From contig NZ_WPZL01000019.1 of the NCBI RefSeq assembly GCF_013031245.1, positions 1 to 64,000 on the forward strand: a stretch of 64,000 bases of DNA. Direction: 5' to 3'. This DNA comes from Ruegeria lacuscaerulensis (lineage in GTDB: Bacteria; Pseudomonadota; Alphaproteobacteria; Rhodobacterales; Rhodobacteraceae). Positions 1 through 8,285 of this stretch are shown here, piece after piece; within the stretch, counting starts at the first letter, position 1, and every line of letters begins with the position of its first letter. The translations under genes and the position numbers were made by a program. Below the pieces are notes generated by a model. That model was given only the letters and a program-made list of their open reading frames with translations. It made no database searches and was not told the DNA's origin.

Positions 1-78
1 ATCGACCCCTCCTGCGGCGGCAACCCCATCGAACTCAACCAAAACAACCTGACAACCCTGTTCAAATCCGCATTGTAA
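1..78 (+). CDS. C-terminal end of a probable iron-containing alcohol dehydrogenase (partial)
   Basis: Only the last 25 codons are inside the window, in frame 1, ending in TAA at 76-78. The tail reads DPSCGGNPIELNQNNLTTLF. Cys followed by Gly-Gly-Asn-Pro and then a short acidic or amide-rich helix is the usual ending of group III iron-dependent alcohol dehydrogenases (a CxxGNPR-type motif followed by a DI/LxxLYxxA helix). A hairpin terminator follows about 30 bases later, so this is the end of its transcript. The family assignment rests on 25 residues and is tentative. Confidence 0.45.
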   Translation: MDPSCGGNPIELNQNNLTTLFKSAL

Positions 79-105
79 TCAGCGGATTGCTGTGTAAACA
101 GAGAC

Positions 106-134
106 ACTGGCCCGCCACTCGGGCCGGTTTTTTT
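106..134 (+). terminator. Rho-independent terminator
   Basis: GGCCCG at 109-114 pairs with CGGGCC at 120-125 around the loop CCACT. The stem can extend outward by three pairs, including one G-U. Seven T residues follow at 128-134. It lies 30 bases after the stop of the partial upstream gene and ends transcription before the next gene. Confidence 0.85.
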
Positions 135-151
135 GCGCGAGAGGTTCAGCC

Positions 152-991
152 GTGACTCTTTTTGTCATCGTCATCATTCTGGCGGCGGCTGTGCTGCACG
201 CGGTGTGGAACGCAATCGTCAAAACGGCGGCGGACCGGACGACCACATTGGGTCTGGTGGCACTAGGCCACGTCATTCCTGCGGCTGTCATGGTGATGGT
301 GCTGCCGCTGCCAAATACCGAAAGCTTCGTTTACATCCTGCTCTCGACCGTTGTGCATTTCGGGTACTACTTCATGCTGGGCAAAGCCTATCAGCATGGC
401 GATCTGAGTGTCGTCTATCCGATTGCCCGTGGCATCGTGCCCGCGCTGGTGTCGCTTTGGGCGATGCTTCTGGTGGGAGAGGTGTTGCCCTTTCAGGCGT
501 GGATCGGGATCGCGCTGATTGCACTTGGGATACAGTTAAGTAGCTGGAGCGCGTTGCGTTCAGGTGTGGGGCGCAGTGCTTTAGGGTTTGCCGTTGGTAC
601 TGGCTTTTGCATCTCGGTTTATTCAGTGGTCGACGGGATCGGGGTTCGGTTGTCGGGCAATACGCTCAGTTACTGGGCGTGGGGGGCGTTTCTGCATCTG
701 TTCATTGCCGGCTTCGTTGGTGTTCGAAAGCGCAAAACCTTGACCGAATTGCCCGCCAAAGTATGGATGATTGGTATTCTGGGCGGGTTGGTATCGATGA
801 CCGCGTATGGGCTGGTTCTCTATGCCAAGAATTTTGCCCCGCTGGGCGCGGTTTCGGCGCTGCGGGAAACCTCGGTCATCTTCGCGGCGCTGATCGGGTT
901 CATCTTCCTGAAAGAGGGTAACTGGATGCGGCGGCTGGGGGCCGCAGTTCTGATGGCGGTAGGTGTTGCCCTGATCGGGATGGCTGTTTAA
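152..991 (+). CDS. EamA/DMT-superfamily membrane transporter
   Basis: This 279-residue protein is almost entirely hydrophobic, with about ten predicted membrane helices in two similar halves, as expected for the EamA (RhaT-like) drug/metabolite transporter fold. The N-terminal half carries the typical HAVWNA segment near residue 15 and GKAYQHGDLSVVYPIARG near residue 80. The C-terminal half carries GAVSALRETSVIFAALIGFIFLKE near 235-258, which is the second EamA repeat. The GTG start follows a GAGAGG ribosome site at about 139-144. Substrate cannot be predicted; members export amino acids, metabolites or drugs across the inner membrane. It stands alone after a terminator. Confidence 0.85.
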   Translation: MTLFVIVIILAAAVLHAVWNAIVKTAADRTTTLGLVALGHVIPAAVMVMVLPLPNTESFVYILLSTVVHFGYYFMLGKAYQHGDLSVVYPIARGIVPALVSLWAMLLVGEVLPFQAWIGIALIALGIQLSSWSALRSGVGRSALGFAVGTGFCISVYSVVDGIGVRLSGNTLSYWAWGAFLHLFIAGFVGVRKRKTLTELPAKVWMIGILGGLVSMTAYGLVLYAKNFAPLGAVSALRETSVIFAALIGFIFLKEGNWMRRLGAAVLMAVGVALIGMAV

Positions 992-1070
992 CGAAGCGCC
1001 TTGGAACATAGTCTTGCTGTTTGCGCTCTCAACCTCACATATTGAATTTGAGTGAGGAGGGAGCGTTTTC

Positions 1071-1841
1071 ATGACGAAAGAGATTGTTCTGATTCACGGG
1101 GCCTTTGCGGGGCCGTGGTGTATGCAGGATTACGCTGGGTTTTTCCGCGACCGGGGCTGGATCGTGCACACCCCCGCGCTACGTTACCACGGTGGAGACC
1201 CAAAGGCCAAGCCCGATCCGGGCCTGACCGATACCAGCGTGGCGGACTATGCCGAAGACATCGCCGGGTTCGTGCAAGGACTGGACAGCAAACCGGTCAT
1301 TCTGGGGCATGCCATAGCGGGTGTCGTGGCGCAGCAGGTGGCCTCACGCGGGTTGGCCAGTGCCATCGTTCTGATCAACCCGAACGCGCCGTGGGGCACG
1401 CTGCCTGAAACTGACGATGAACGCACCATCCCGCGCGCGCTGATGGAGGGCGGGGCGTTCTGGAAACAGCCGATGCGGGTCGAGTTCGATTTGATGGCTC
1501 CCTTCGCGCTCAACAAAATGCCCGAGGCGCAGCAGCATGAGGTGTTCGACCAGCTTGGTGCCGAAAGCGGGCGGGTGATGTTCGAGATGTTCTTCTGGAT
1601 GTTCGACGATCACCAAGCGATGAAGGTGGATATCGACAAGGTCGACTGCCCGGTACTGGTCGTCTCAGGCACCGAGGATCGGGCGGTGAACCCCAACACC
1701 TGCCGGGCGCTGGCCAAGCTGTACGGAGACCGCGCGACCTTCATGCCCGTCGAAGACCACGCGCATTTCCTGTTCATGGAGCCCGGCTGGGAAAAACCCG
1801 CCGGACAGATCGCGGACTGGCTGGACAGACAGGTGGGCTAG
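1071..1841 (+). CDS. Alpha/beta-hydrolase-fold protein lacking the nucleophilic serine
   Basis: The 256-residue protein has a clear alpha/beta-hydrolase layout. The oxyanion-loop HGAFAGPW lies near residue 9, the acid strand VLVVSGTEDRAVNPN near 200 and the catalytic-His segment DHAHFLFMEPGWE near 230. The nucleophile elbow, normally GxSxG, reads G-H-A-I-A-G, so residue 81 (codon GCC at 1311-1313) is Ala instead of Ser. Asp and His are kept. It may be a non-hydrolytic member, a binding protein or a lyase-like variant; ordinary ester hydrolysis through Ser is not possible. A GAGGAGGG ribosome site lies just before the ATG. It follows the EamA gene by 79 bases and may be cotranscribed. Confidence 0.8.
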   Translation: MTKEIVLIHGAFAGPWCMQDYAGFFRDRGWIVHTPALRYHGGDPKAKPDPGLTDTSVADYAEDIAGFVQGLDSKPVILGHAIAGVVAQQVASRGLASAIVLINPNAPWGTLPETDDERTIPRALMEGGAFWKQPMRVEFDLMAPFALNKMPEAQQHEVFDQLGAESGRVMFEMFFWMFDDHQAMKVDIDKVDCPVLVVSGTEDRAVNPNTCRALAKLYGDRATFMPVEDHAHFLFMEPGWEKPAGQIADWLDRQVG

Positions 1842-1859
1842 GGTGCCCACCCTGACCGT

Positions 1860-2141
1860 TCAGTTGTTGGTCGAGAAGGTGCTCTGCGGTTTCCATTTGA
1901 GGGTGCCGTCGCTTTCGCGATGACAGCGCAGCAGGCGCTCTTGGATCGTACTGACCGTCTCGGTGACAGTGTTGTCGCCGGTCAACAAGACAAAGGCATC
2001 CTGCGAGTAAGCCATGCCCTTGTAATAGCAGAACCGACTTTCCGCGCCGTCCGGAATGGGTGATGCGAGGCTGAGCGTCTGCTGCGCCGCGCCTTGCGTG
2101 GCCAGCAGCGCGAAAGCTACTCCGAGTGTCAGTGTTTTCAT
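1860..2141 (-). CDS. Small secreted hypothetical protein
   Basis: This 93-residue protein starts MKTLTLGVAFALLATQGAAQQ, a signal peptide with a likely cut after AQA-like residues near 19-20. The mature part is short and polar, with two Cys (one in RFCYYKG, one in LLRCHRE) that could form one disulfide in the periplasm. The start at 2141 is preferred over one 12 codons upstream because GGGAGGA sits directly before it. No family is recognised. It is convergent with the alpha/beta-hydrolase-like gene, with only 18 bases between the stops. Confidence 0.6.
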   Translation of the reverse strand: MKTLTLGVAFALLATQGAAQQTLSLASPIPDGAESRFCYYKGMAYSQDAFVLLTGDNTVTETVSTIQERLLRCHRESDGTLKWKPQSTFSTNN

Positions 2142-2177
2142 GTCGTCCTCCCGTTCGAAATCTGTTGTTGGTCTCAT

Positions 2178-2527
2178 TGGGTCTTGGACGCTCGGAACCT
2201 CAAATGTCGTTCTTGAATGACGGTTTGAGGGTAAGTGTGAACGAGATCAACGGGTTAGGCAAGGGGCGTGTTTGTGTGCCGCTGGTGGGGACGTTCTGCG
2301 CTGTCCACCCAATGCTTGATGCAAGGCATCGAGCACACGCCCGACAGACTTCCATGCGCGCGCTTGAGTATCGCGATCTGACAGACCAGAAGTTTGCGCC
2401 CGTGCAATACCGCGTTGCTTCTGAGCACCAATTTTTTTGGGGTGGGGTTGATTATTATATAATAGCTTATTATATAACAACCGGGCGCCCAAGAATGCGC
2501 TCTTTTAGAAACCAGTAGGAAAAACGA
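2178..2527. other. AT-rich intergenic region before the PadR module
   Basis: I see no convincing gene here: the plus-strand frame through 2126-2518 lacks a ribosome site and family features. The stretch becomes AT-rich from about 2430 and holds the palindrome at 2455-2477 and a possible promoter. The drop in GC compared with both flanks suggests acquired DNA. Confidence 0.5.
2448..2478 (+). promoter_or_regulatory. Palindromic operator and promoter candidate for the PadR gene
   Basis: TTATATAATA at 2455-2464 and TATTATATAA at 2468-2477 form a perfect 10-base inverted repeat with the spacer GCT. TATAAT-like boxes lie inside it (2458-2463 and TATAAC 2473-2478), and TTGATT at 2448-2453 could be a -35 box. 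PadR proteins are dimers that usually repress their own promoters through AT-rich dyads, so this is the natural operator candidate. Binding itself is inferred. Confidence 0.55.
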
Positions 2528-2587
2528 ATGGAGAAAAACATGAATGAGATGAACTGCCCAATAGGAGTTCCAGCGAGGAGGCTATGA
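2528..2587 (+). CDS. Possible 19-codon leader peptide coupled to the PadR gene
   Basis: An ATG at 2528, eight bases after a TAGGA ribosome site, opens a 19-codon frame (MEKNMNEMNCPIGVPARRL). Its TGA stop at 2585-2587 overlaps the ATG pair of the PadR gene. The overlap suggests translational coupling. No homolog is recognised and it may be chance. Confidence 0.3.
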   Translation: MEKNMNEMNCPIGVPARRL

Positions 2588-2940
2588 TGTCCTCTCTGTT
2601 AATTGGAACATTTCAAGTCGACGTAATGAACGCAGTACAGGAGCTAGGAGATAAAGCTTACGGAATGCGTATCAGAGATCAAATATCAGAAAGACTGAAG
2701 CGAGATAATATCCACATGCCGCAGATTTATGCTGCGCTGTCTCGTCTAGTCAAACTGGGTTTGCTGACATCCGACTTGGACAAAAAACAATCTGTAGGCC
2801 AAAGAGGCCGAACCCGTCGCGTATATAAATTGAGCGCGGATGGCCTGCAGGTTTTAAGTGACGGTGTTCGGGACTCTCGCGGCGCGAGAAGTAAGGAGCT
2901 TTTCATTTATGAAAGGCAAGACGAGGCCCCGCCGGCCTAA
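2587..2940 (+). CDS. PadR-family transcriptional regulator
   Basis: About 117 residues with the winged-helix layout of PadR proteins: an N-terminal helix, AYGMRIRDQISERL near residue 27, the recognition region HMPQIYAALSRLVKLGLLTS near 44-63, and a wing with the QRGRTRRVYKLSADG motif near 75-90. PadR proteins are dimeric repressors, often of membrane-protein genes. Start choice lies between ATGs at 2584 and 2587; the second has better spacing from GAGGAG. It overlaps the next small gene by 32 bases, as is common for PadR and a partner. Codon use is more AT-rich than in the neighbours, so it may have been acquired by transfer. Confidence 0.85.
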   Translation: MSSLLIGTFQVDVMNAVQELGDKAYGMRIRDQISERLKRDNIHMPQIYAALSRLVKLGLLTSDLDKKQSVGQRGRTRRVYKLSADGLQVLSDGVRDSRGARSKELFIYERQDEAPPA

Positions 2941-3160
2941 CAGGTGGACGATGCGGTTGGTCTCAGCCGTAACGTTTCTAAAAGACGACCGGATCGAGCG
3001 ACTGTTGGACTTTCGACAGGAGTATCGTGAAAAGTTGAAGTATAGTCGAAAGATCGCGGACAGTTACGCACGGGCATACGCTCTAAGGACGCTGTTTTAC
3101 GCATCATGGGAGGCAGTGATCGGATTGGCTATCGCAGGGAAGCAAATTATCTTCGGGTGA
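2909..3160 (+). CDS. Small PadR-linked protein with a C-terminal hydrophobic helix
   Basis: An 83-residue protein starting MKGKTRPRRPNRWTMRL, chosen because AAGGAG lies about ten bases before this ATG; a longer frame from 2858 has no ribosome site. The N-terminus is strongly basic, the middle is a charged helix (DDRIERLLDFRQEYREKLKYSRKI), and the last ~30 residues (LRTLFYASWEAVIGLAIAGKQIIFG) can span or dip into the membrane. It overlaps padR by 32 bases and so is co-translated. PadR genes are often followed by the membrane protein they control, so this may be target or partner. The family is not recognised. Confidence 0.6.
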   Translation: MKGKTRPRRPNRWTMRLVSAVTFLKDDRIERLLDFRQEYREKLKYSRKIADSYARAYALRTLFYASWEAVIGLAIAGKQIIFG

Positions 3161-3176
3161 CGAGCTTCATTTGCGC

Positions 3177-3211
3177 AAAACGGGGCAAGTTTAACAGCTT
3201 GCCCCGCTTTT
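3177..3211. terminator. Bidirectional terminator between convergent genes
   Basis: CGGGGCAAG at 3181-3189 pairs perfectly with CTTGCCCCG at 3198-3206 around an 8-base loop. TTTT follows on the plus strand (3208-3211) and, read on the minus strand, TTTT follows on the other side (3177-3180). It serves the PadR module and parE. Confidence 0.85.
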
Positions 3212-3212
3212 C

Positions 3213-5171
3213 TCAAACATCCAACTCCTCCACAAACCGCGCATTCTCCTGAATGTACTGAAACCGCAGTTCGGGTTTTTTGCCCATCAGGCGCTCGACC
3301 AAATCGCCGGTCTCGCCGGGTTCGTCCTCGTCTATGGTGACGCGGATCAGTTTGCGGGAAGTCGGGTCCATCGTCGTCTCTTTCAGGTCCTTGGCGTCCA
3401 TTTCGCCCAGACCCTTGAAGCGCGAGACGTCGATCTTGCCCTTGCCGCCCAGACCCTTCTCAAGCCATTCATCGCGTTCCGCCTCGTCCAGACAATAGAC
3501 GCGCTTGGCGCCTTGGGTCAGGCGGTAGAGGGGCGGGCAGGCCAGGTACAGGTGGCCCGCGTCGATCATCGGGCGCATCTGGGTGAAGAAGAACGTCATT
3601 AGCAAGGACGCGATATGCGCCCCGTCCACGTCCGCGTCAGTCATGATGATGATCTTGTCATAACGCAGATCGTCGACGTTGAACTTGGTGCCAAGCCCCA
3701 CGCCCAGCGCCTGCGTCAGGTCGTTGATCTCGGCATTGGTGCCCAGTTTCGAACTGGCCGCGCCCAGCACGTTCAGAATCTTACCACGCAGGGGCAGTAG
3801 GGCCTGCGTTTTACGGTCACGCCCCATTTTGGCCGAACCCCCCGCCGAGTCGCCCTCGACGATGAATAATTCCGTGCCATCGCGTGTTGAACTAGAGCAG
3901 TCCACCAACTTGCCGGGAAGACGAAGTTTCTTAGTGGCGGACTTGCGTTGTGTTTCCTTCTCGGCCCGTCGGCGCAGGCGTTCCTCAGCCCGCAGGATGA
4001 GGAAGTCCAGAATCGCGCCGGCGGATTTCGTGTCCGCGGCCAGCCAGTTGTCGAAATGGTCGCGGACCGAATTCTCGACCAGCCGCTGTGCCTCGACTGT
4101 GGCAAGGCGGTCCTTGGTCTGGCCGACGAATTCCGGTTCACTGATGAAACACGACACCAGCGCGCAGCCACCGGTGATCAGATCGTCGCGGGTGATCTGA
4201 CCGGCCTTTTTGTTGTTGATCAGCTCCCCGTAGGCCTTGATACCTTTGAGGACCGCCGCCCAGAATCCAGCCACATGTGTGCCGCCTTCGGGGGTAGGGA
4301 CGGTGTTACAGTAGGACTGGATGAACCCGTCACGCGAGGGTGTCCAGTTGATCGCCCATTCAACCTTGCCGGGGGTTCCGAATTTTTCCCTGAAGTCCAC
4401 GGTTCCGGCAAAGGGCTGCTCGGCATAGGTCGAGGAGCCATTCATCGTTTCTTTCAGGTAATCCGACAGGCCGCCGGGGAAGTGAAAGCTGGCCTCGGTC
4501 GGGGTCTCGCCGTCGTCGATGGCGGATTTCCAGCGAATCTCGACGCCCGAGAACAGGTAAGCTTTGGATCGGATGGACTTGAACAGTCGCGCCGGTTTGA
4601 ACCGGTGGTGGCCGAAGATTTCCTCATCCGCATGGAAGGTCACAGTGGTGCCGCGCCGGTTCGGCGCCGCGCCGACCTTTTCGACCGGACCCAGAGGGAT
4701 GCCGCGCGAGAAGCGCTGCTCAAACAGAGTTTTATCGCGAGCCACCTGCACGACCATCGAATCCGACAGCGCATTGACCACAGACGCACCCACACCGTGC
4801 AGACCACCGGAAGTCTGGTACGCCTTGCCTGAGAACTTGCCGCCTGCGTGCAAGGTGCAGAGGATGACCTCCAGCGCCGATTTGTCGGGGAATTTTGGAT
4901 GCGGATCGATCGGGATGCCGCGCCCGTTGTCGCGCACTGTCAGGGCGAAATCGGCGTGCAGTTCCACCTCGATCCGGTTGGCGTGGCCAGCGACGGCCTC
5001 GTCCATCGAGTTGTCGAGGATTTCGGCGACCATATGGTGCAAAGCGCGCTCATCCGTGCCGCCGATATACATGCCGGGGCGTTTTCGGACTGGTTCCAGA
5101 CCTTCAAGCACCTCGATGGATGAGGCGTCGTAGGTGGTAGTGGCGCTAGGCGTCAACAGATCGTCGGGCAT
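3213..5171 (-). CDS. parE: DNA topoisomerase IV subunit B
   Basis: The 652-residue protein is the ATPase subunit of topoisomerase IV, which with ParC separates linked daughter chromosomes. The GHKL ATP site shows EILDNSMDEAVAG near residue 34-46 and the glycine-rich GGLHGVGASVVNALS loop near 110. A transducer domain follows, then the TOPRIM domain with EGDSAGGSAKMGRDR near 430 and the metal-binding DADVDGAHI near 505. The C-terminus ends FVEELDV. Its length and the lack of the long GyrB insertion favour ParE over GyrB. An ATG 11 codons upstream is possible; 5171 gives the usual ParE N-terminus (MPDDLL). It ends against a shared terminator. Confidence 0.93.
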   Translation of the reverse strand: MPDDLLTPSATTTYDASSIEVLEGLEPVRKRPGMYIGGTDERALHHMVAEILDNSMDEAVAGHANRIEVELHADFALTVRDNGRGIPIDPHPKFPDKSALEVILCTLHAGGKFSGKAYQTSGGLHGVGASVVNALSDSMVVQVARDKTLFEQRFSRGIPLGPVEKVGAAPNRRGTTVTFHADEEIFGHHRFKPARLFKSIRSKAYLFSGVEIRWKSAIDDGETPTEASFHFPGGLSDYLKETMNGSSTYAEQPFAGTVDFREKFGTPGKVEWAINWTPSRDGFIQSYCNTVPTPEGGTHVAGFWAAVLKGIKAYGELINNKKAGQITRDDLITGGCALVSCFISEPEFVGQTKDRLATVEAQRLVENSVRDHFDNWLAADTKSAGAILDFLILRAEERLRRRAEKETQRKSATKKLRLPGKLVDCSSSTRDGTELFIVEGDSAGGSAKMGRDRKTQALLPLRGKILNVLGAASSKLGTNAEINDLTQALGVGLGTKFNVDDLRYDKIIIMTDADVDGAHIASLLMTFFFTQMRPMIDAGHLYLACPPLYRLTQGAKRVYCLDEAERDEWLEKGLGGKGKIDVSRFKGLGEMDAKDLKETTMDPTSRKLIRVTIDEDEPGETGDLVERLMGKKPELRFQYIQENARFVEELDV

Positions 5172-5331
5172 GGGTGCTGCTCTTGTTTTTGGGTTGGGTC
5201 CCATTATGGCAGGTGATGTGGTCCGGGGAAAGAGGGGCCCGAGGTGTTGTGGGCGATTGATGGGTTTGCAGGTCAGAATGAAGAGGCTCCGCCAAGCTTT
5301 CCAATGGGCGGAGCCGTCGTTTCAAATGAGG

Positions 5332-6171
5332 TTATTGTGGTTTTTCAGCCGTTAAGCGAACGCCACCGATCCGCCGCTGCTGAACATCGCTTACAAATTT
5401 CGCGTACATCTTCAGAAACTCGTCACCTTTGGAGGGATTACCGGCGCGTTCGGCCTCGGCGTCCAGGATTTCATACATTTTCAACCGCCGCGCCAGGATA
5501 TCTCCCCAGGCCTCGGTTACGTCGTCTGTAATGACAACGTCAAACCCGGCTTTTCCGAGCTGGGTTTCGTATTCGGGGATGCTCAGCATGGACTGACACG
5601 CAAAGCGCTGCCGATACTGTTCCTGTTCGTCGTCGGGCAGAGGGGTGTGCATCACCCAGTCGGTGAAGGAAAAGCGGGTGCCGGGGCGGAGAACGCGCAG
5701 AACCTCATGCAGAGCCTTTGGTTTATCCGGGATATGCAAAAAGGACTCCTGGCTGACCGCCGCGTCAAACTGTGCGTCTTCGAACGGGAGGTTCATCGCA
5801 CTGGCCAAAATCGGGCGCACCTGATCCTGCATTCCCACAAGGATATCCAGTTTCTTTGCCCCTTCAACGCGATTGGGGCTGATATCGATGCCGGTCACCT
5901 GAACGCCCCGTTCCGTTGCAAACCATCGCGCAGGTCCGCACAGGCCGGCACATACATCGATCACGCTATCGCCGGGCTTCATCCGGGTGTTGTCAGCCAG
6001 CCGGGCGTTTGCGTCCAAGCCGTCATAATGATCCTGGTCAAAAGGGTAGAGCTCTTGTGGTTCGACATCATCCAGAGATCCGCGGCTGTTTTTCAGTTTT
6101 GTCAGAATATGCGGTGCAGAAATCGGGTGGTTGGCGTACCACTCCGCGACGGTTTTTTCCGTCATTTCCAT
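5332..6171 (-). CDS. SAM-dependent methyltransferase
   Basis: About 279 residues with a class I Rossmann methyltransferase core. Motif I is VIDVCAGLCGPARWFA near residue 75-90, followed by the acidic VTGIDIS near 98, then DAAVSQESFLHI and the post-motif EVLRVLRPGTRFSFTDWV. The layout resembles UbiE and the sarcosine/dimethylglycine methyltransferase group, but the substrate is not evident. The start at 6171 has GAGG six bases upstream; an ATG at 6183 is also possible. It is divergent from an AhpD-like gene with about 125 bases between, so the two may share control. Confidence 0.8.
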   Translation of the reverse strand: MEMTEKTVAEWYANHPISAPHILTKLKNSRGSLDDVEPQELYPFDQDHYDGLDANARLADNTRMKPGDSVIDVCAGLCGPARWFATERGVQVTGIDISPNRVEGAKKLDILVGMQDQVRPILASAMNLPFEDAQFDAAVSQESFLHIPDKPKALHEVLRVLRPGTRFSFTDWVMHTPLPDDEQEQYRQRFACQSMLSIPEYETQLGKAGFDVVITDDVTEAWGDILARRLKMYEILDAEAERAGNPSKGDEFLKMYAKFVSDVQQRRIGGVRLTAEKPQ

Positions 6172-6297
6172 TGGATACCTCATTCTTTGTGTTTGAGAAG
6201 CTTACCCGGTCAGATTGGACCAATCCAGTTTCATCTCGAAGATCAGCGGGATCGATACTAGGGTTCGTACGACTCGCAATAAAACCACGGGGACAAC

Positions 6298-6906
6298 ATG
6301 AGCTGGATAAAAACTGTTCCGTTCGAGCAAGCCACCGGCAAACTGCGGAAGCTATATGAACGGGTCACGGGCCCCGGCAATAACGTGGACAACATCATGA
6401 TGGCGCATTCGCTTCGGCCGCATTCGATGGAAGGCCACATGGTGCTGTACAAGAACGTCCTGCATCATTCGGCCAACACCGTTCCAAAGTGGTTTCTTGA
6501 AGTGCTTGGCGTTTGGGTCAGTTCGCTTAACCATTGCAACTATTGCGTTGAGCATCATTTCAGCGGATTGCAGCGCTTGTTGGGCGACCCGGATCGGGGC
6601 ACTGCGATTCGCGCAGCGATCGAGGCTCGGGCGCCTGAAACCGCGCCGCTGGATGCAGCTCAGATCGCAGCGATGCTCTATGCGCGCAAACTGACCGAAG
6701 CCCCGGCGGATTTGGTTTCCGAAGATATCGGAGCCCTTCGTGAGGAGGGATGGGATGATGGCGAGATACTCGAGATCAATCAGGTCTGTGCGTATTTTTC
6801 CTATGCAAACAGAACGGTTCTTGGATTGGGATGTTCTACCGAAGGCGACGTTCTGGGCCTGTCCCCAAACAATTCGGACGATCCGGCGGATTGGGGCCAC
6901 AAGTAG
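6298..6906 (+). CDS. AhpD-like peroxidase-related (carboxymuconolactone decarboxylase family) protein
   Basis: A 202-residue protein with the CMD/AhpD core. The motif HCNYCVEHH near residue 77-85 gives CxxCxxxH, the redox-active dithiol and proton-relay His of AhpD-type alkylhydroperoxidases. The length and the CMD domain followed by a helical C-terminus match the 'uncharacterized peroxidase-related' subgroup. It may reduce organic peroxides in the cytoplasm. GGGGA lies before the ATG. The divergent methyltransferase gene starts about 125 bases upstream. Confidence 0.8.
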   Translation: MSWIKTVPFEQATGKLRKLYERVTGPGNNVDNIMMAHSLRPHSMEGHMVLYKNVLHHSANTVPKWFLEVLGVWVSSLNHCNYCVEHHFSGLQRLLGDPDRGTAIRAAIEARAPETAPLDAAQIAAMLYARKLTEAPADLVSEDIGALREEGWDDGEILEINQVCAYFSYANRTVLGLGCSTEGDVLGLSPNNSDDPADWGHK

Positions 6907-7280
6907 GCGTTAATCCCACCATCCAATTCAGAATGCCCTCTGCATAGGCCTTGGGTCGTGGGCGATATAACAGGTGATTGGCGCAGGGAAGTTCAGCGGG
7001 CGTCGGGGCGGGTGCGAACGCCCCTAATTCTGCCGTCGACCCCGGCGACAGTGCGTTGTCTTCGGGAGAAACAGCAATTCAGGCAGCCCCAATCCGCACG
7101 GAATGAAGAGCTGCCCGTTCAGGCCGATGAATGCTGTGTCCATGGTCCGGCCCGAGTACCAGATCGCTCACCTGCAGCCTTTTTTGCTGTTTCTTGTGGT
7201 CTCAAATTGACCCCAATCAAAGCGCAAAATCGGGTCTTCTGCTAGCCATTGCCCTGGACAGTGAAACAAGGAGCATGTGA
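6907..7280. other. 374-base intergenic region, no gene recognised
   Basis: I find no supported gene. A plus-strand frame at 6958-7245 has no ribosome site and no recognisable features. A GC-rich hairpin, GGGGC and GCCCC around a loop near 7010-7025, has no T-run and is not a tRNA. The last 30 bases contain AAGGAG before ppk2. Confidence 0.5.
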
Positions 7281-8204
7281 ATGGAAGCTGCGGCGCAAAT
7301 CGAACAAAATCAAATACCTGTTAAAGTCGTCCCGACACCAATATCCGAACCATTACAGCCGAGCCCCGAGAAAATCCGTCAGGCCTTTGAGAGCGGTAAA
7401 TACCCTTATGGTCGCAAGATGGCCCGCCGGGACTATGAAACGCAGAAGGCCAAGTTGCAGGCAGAGCTGCTAAAGGTCCAATTGTGGGCACAAGAGACCG
7501 GCCAGCGGTTCGTTCTGTTATTCGAAGGACGCGACGCGGCTGGCAAGGGCGGCACGATCAAGCGGTTCATGGAGCATCTCAACCCCCGGCAAGCGCGCGT
7601 CGTGGCGCTGAACAAACCGACTTGGGAAGAAAAAGGCCAGTGGTATTACCAGCGCTATGTTCAGGAGTTGCCGACCGTCGGTGAAATGGTTTTCTACGAC
7701 CGCTCTTGGTACAATCGCGCGGGCGTTGAACGTGTCATGGGCTTTTGTTCGCCCAATGAATACCTTGAGTTCATGCGGCAGACACCTGATCTGGAGCGGA
7801 TGTTGGTACGCTCTGGCATCCAGCTTTACAAATATTGGTTCTCTGTCACGCAATCTGAGCAGCAGCGCCGGTTTAAAAGCCGCGCAACCGATCCGCTGAA
7901 ACAGTGGAAGCTGTCACCCATCGACAAGGCAAGCTTGGATAAATGGGACGACTACACTGAAGCGAAAGAGGCGATGTTCTTCTATACGGATACAGCAGAC
8001 GCGCCTTGGACCATCGTCAAGTCCAACGACAAGAAGCGTGCGCGTCTGAATTGCATGCGCCATTTCCTGTCGACGCTGGACTATCCGGACAAGGATCTCG
8101 ACATTGTCGGGGAACCTGATCCTCTGATCGTCGGGCAGGCGCATCACGTAATCCACAGGTCCGAGCATATTCTGGGCAACACACTGCATCCCGAGGCACG
8201 TTGA
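7281..8204 (+). CDS. ppk2: Polyphosphate kinase 2
   Basis: This 307-residue protein is a class I PPK2, which transfers phosphate between polyphosphate and nucleoside diphosphates. The Walker A motif GRDAAGKGGTIKRF is near residue 83-96. The Walker B and lid region FYDRSWYNRAGVERVMGF lies near 138-155, followed by the FSVTQSEQQRRFKSRATDPLKQWK segment typical of the family. Single-domain length agrees with class I. A clear AAGGAG site sits before the ATG. Whether it prefers ADP or GDP cannot be told from the sequence. PHB and polyphosphate storage commonly coexist in this group, but this gene is not linked to the pha genes. Confidence 0.93.
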   Translation: MEAAAQIEQNQIPVKVVPTPISEPLQPSPEKIRQAFESGKYPYGRKMARRDYETQKAKLQAELLKVQLWAQETGQRFVLLFEGRDAAGKGGTIKRFMEHLNPRQARVVALNKPTWEEKGQWYYQRYVQELPTVGEMVFYDRSWYNRAGVERVMGFCSPNEYLEFMRQTPDLERMLVRSGIQLYKYWFSVTQSEQQRRFKSRATDPLKQWKLSPIDKASLDKWDDYTEAKEAMFFYTDTADAPWTIVKSNDKKRARLNCMRHFLSTLDYPDKDLDIVGEPDPLIVGQAHHVIHRSEHILGNTLHPEAR

Positions 8205-8285
8205 TCTTCGCTGTTCTGGACCGGGGGCGGGTTTCCGGCTCCGGCAATTCAGTCTCAATCTGAAATTTCATCGATCTGCACTTGT

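Noticed and set aside
2126-2518. 130-codon plus-strand frame between the secreted protein and padR
   Set aside because: No ribosome site, no family features, crosses the palindrome and an AT-rich promoter region; composition not protein-like.
3948-4832. Long open frame opposite parE
   Set aside because: Antisense shadow caused by GC-rich codon use; no ribosome site and no family pattern.
7005-7030. GC-rich hairpin before ppk2 as a tRNA or riboswitch
   Set aside because: No cloverleaf, no T-loop, and no known aptamer features.
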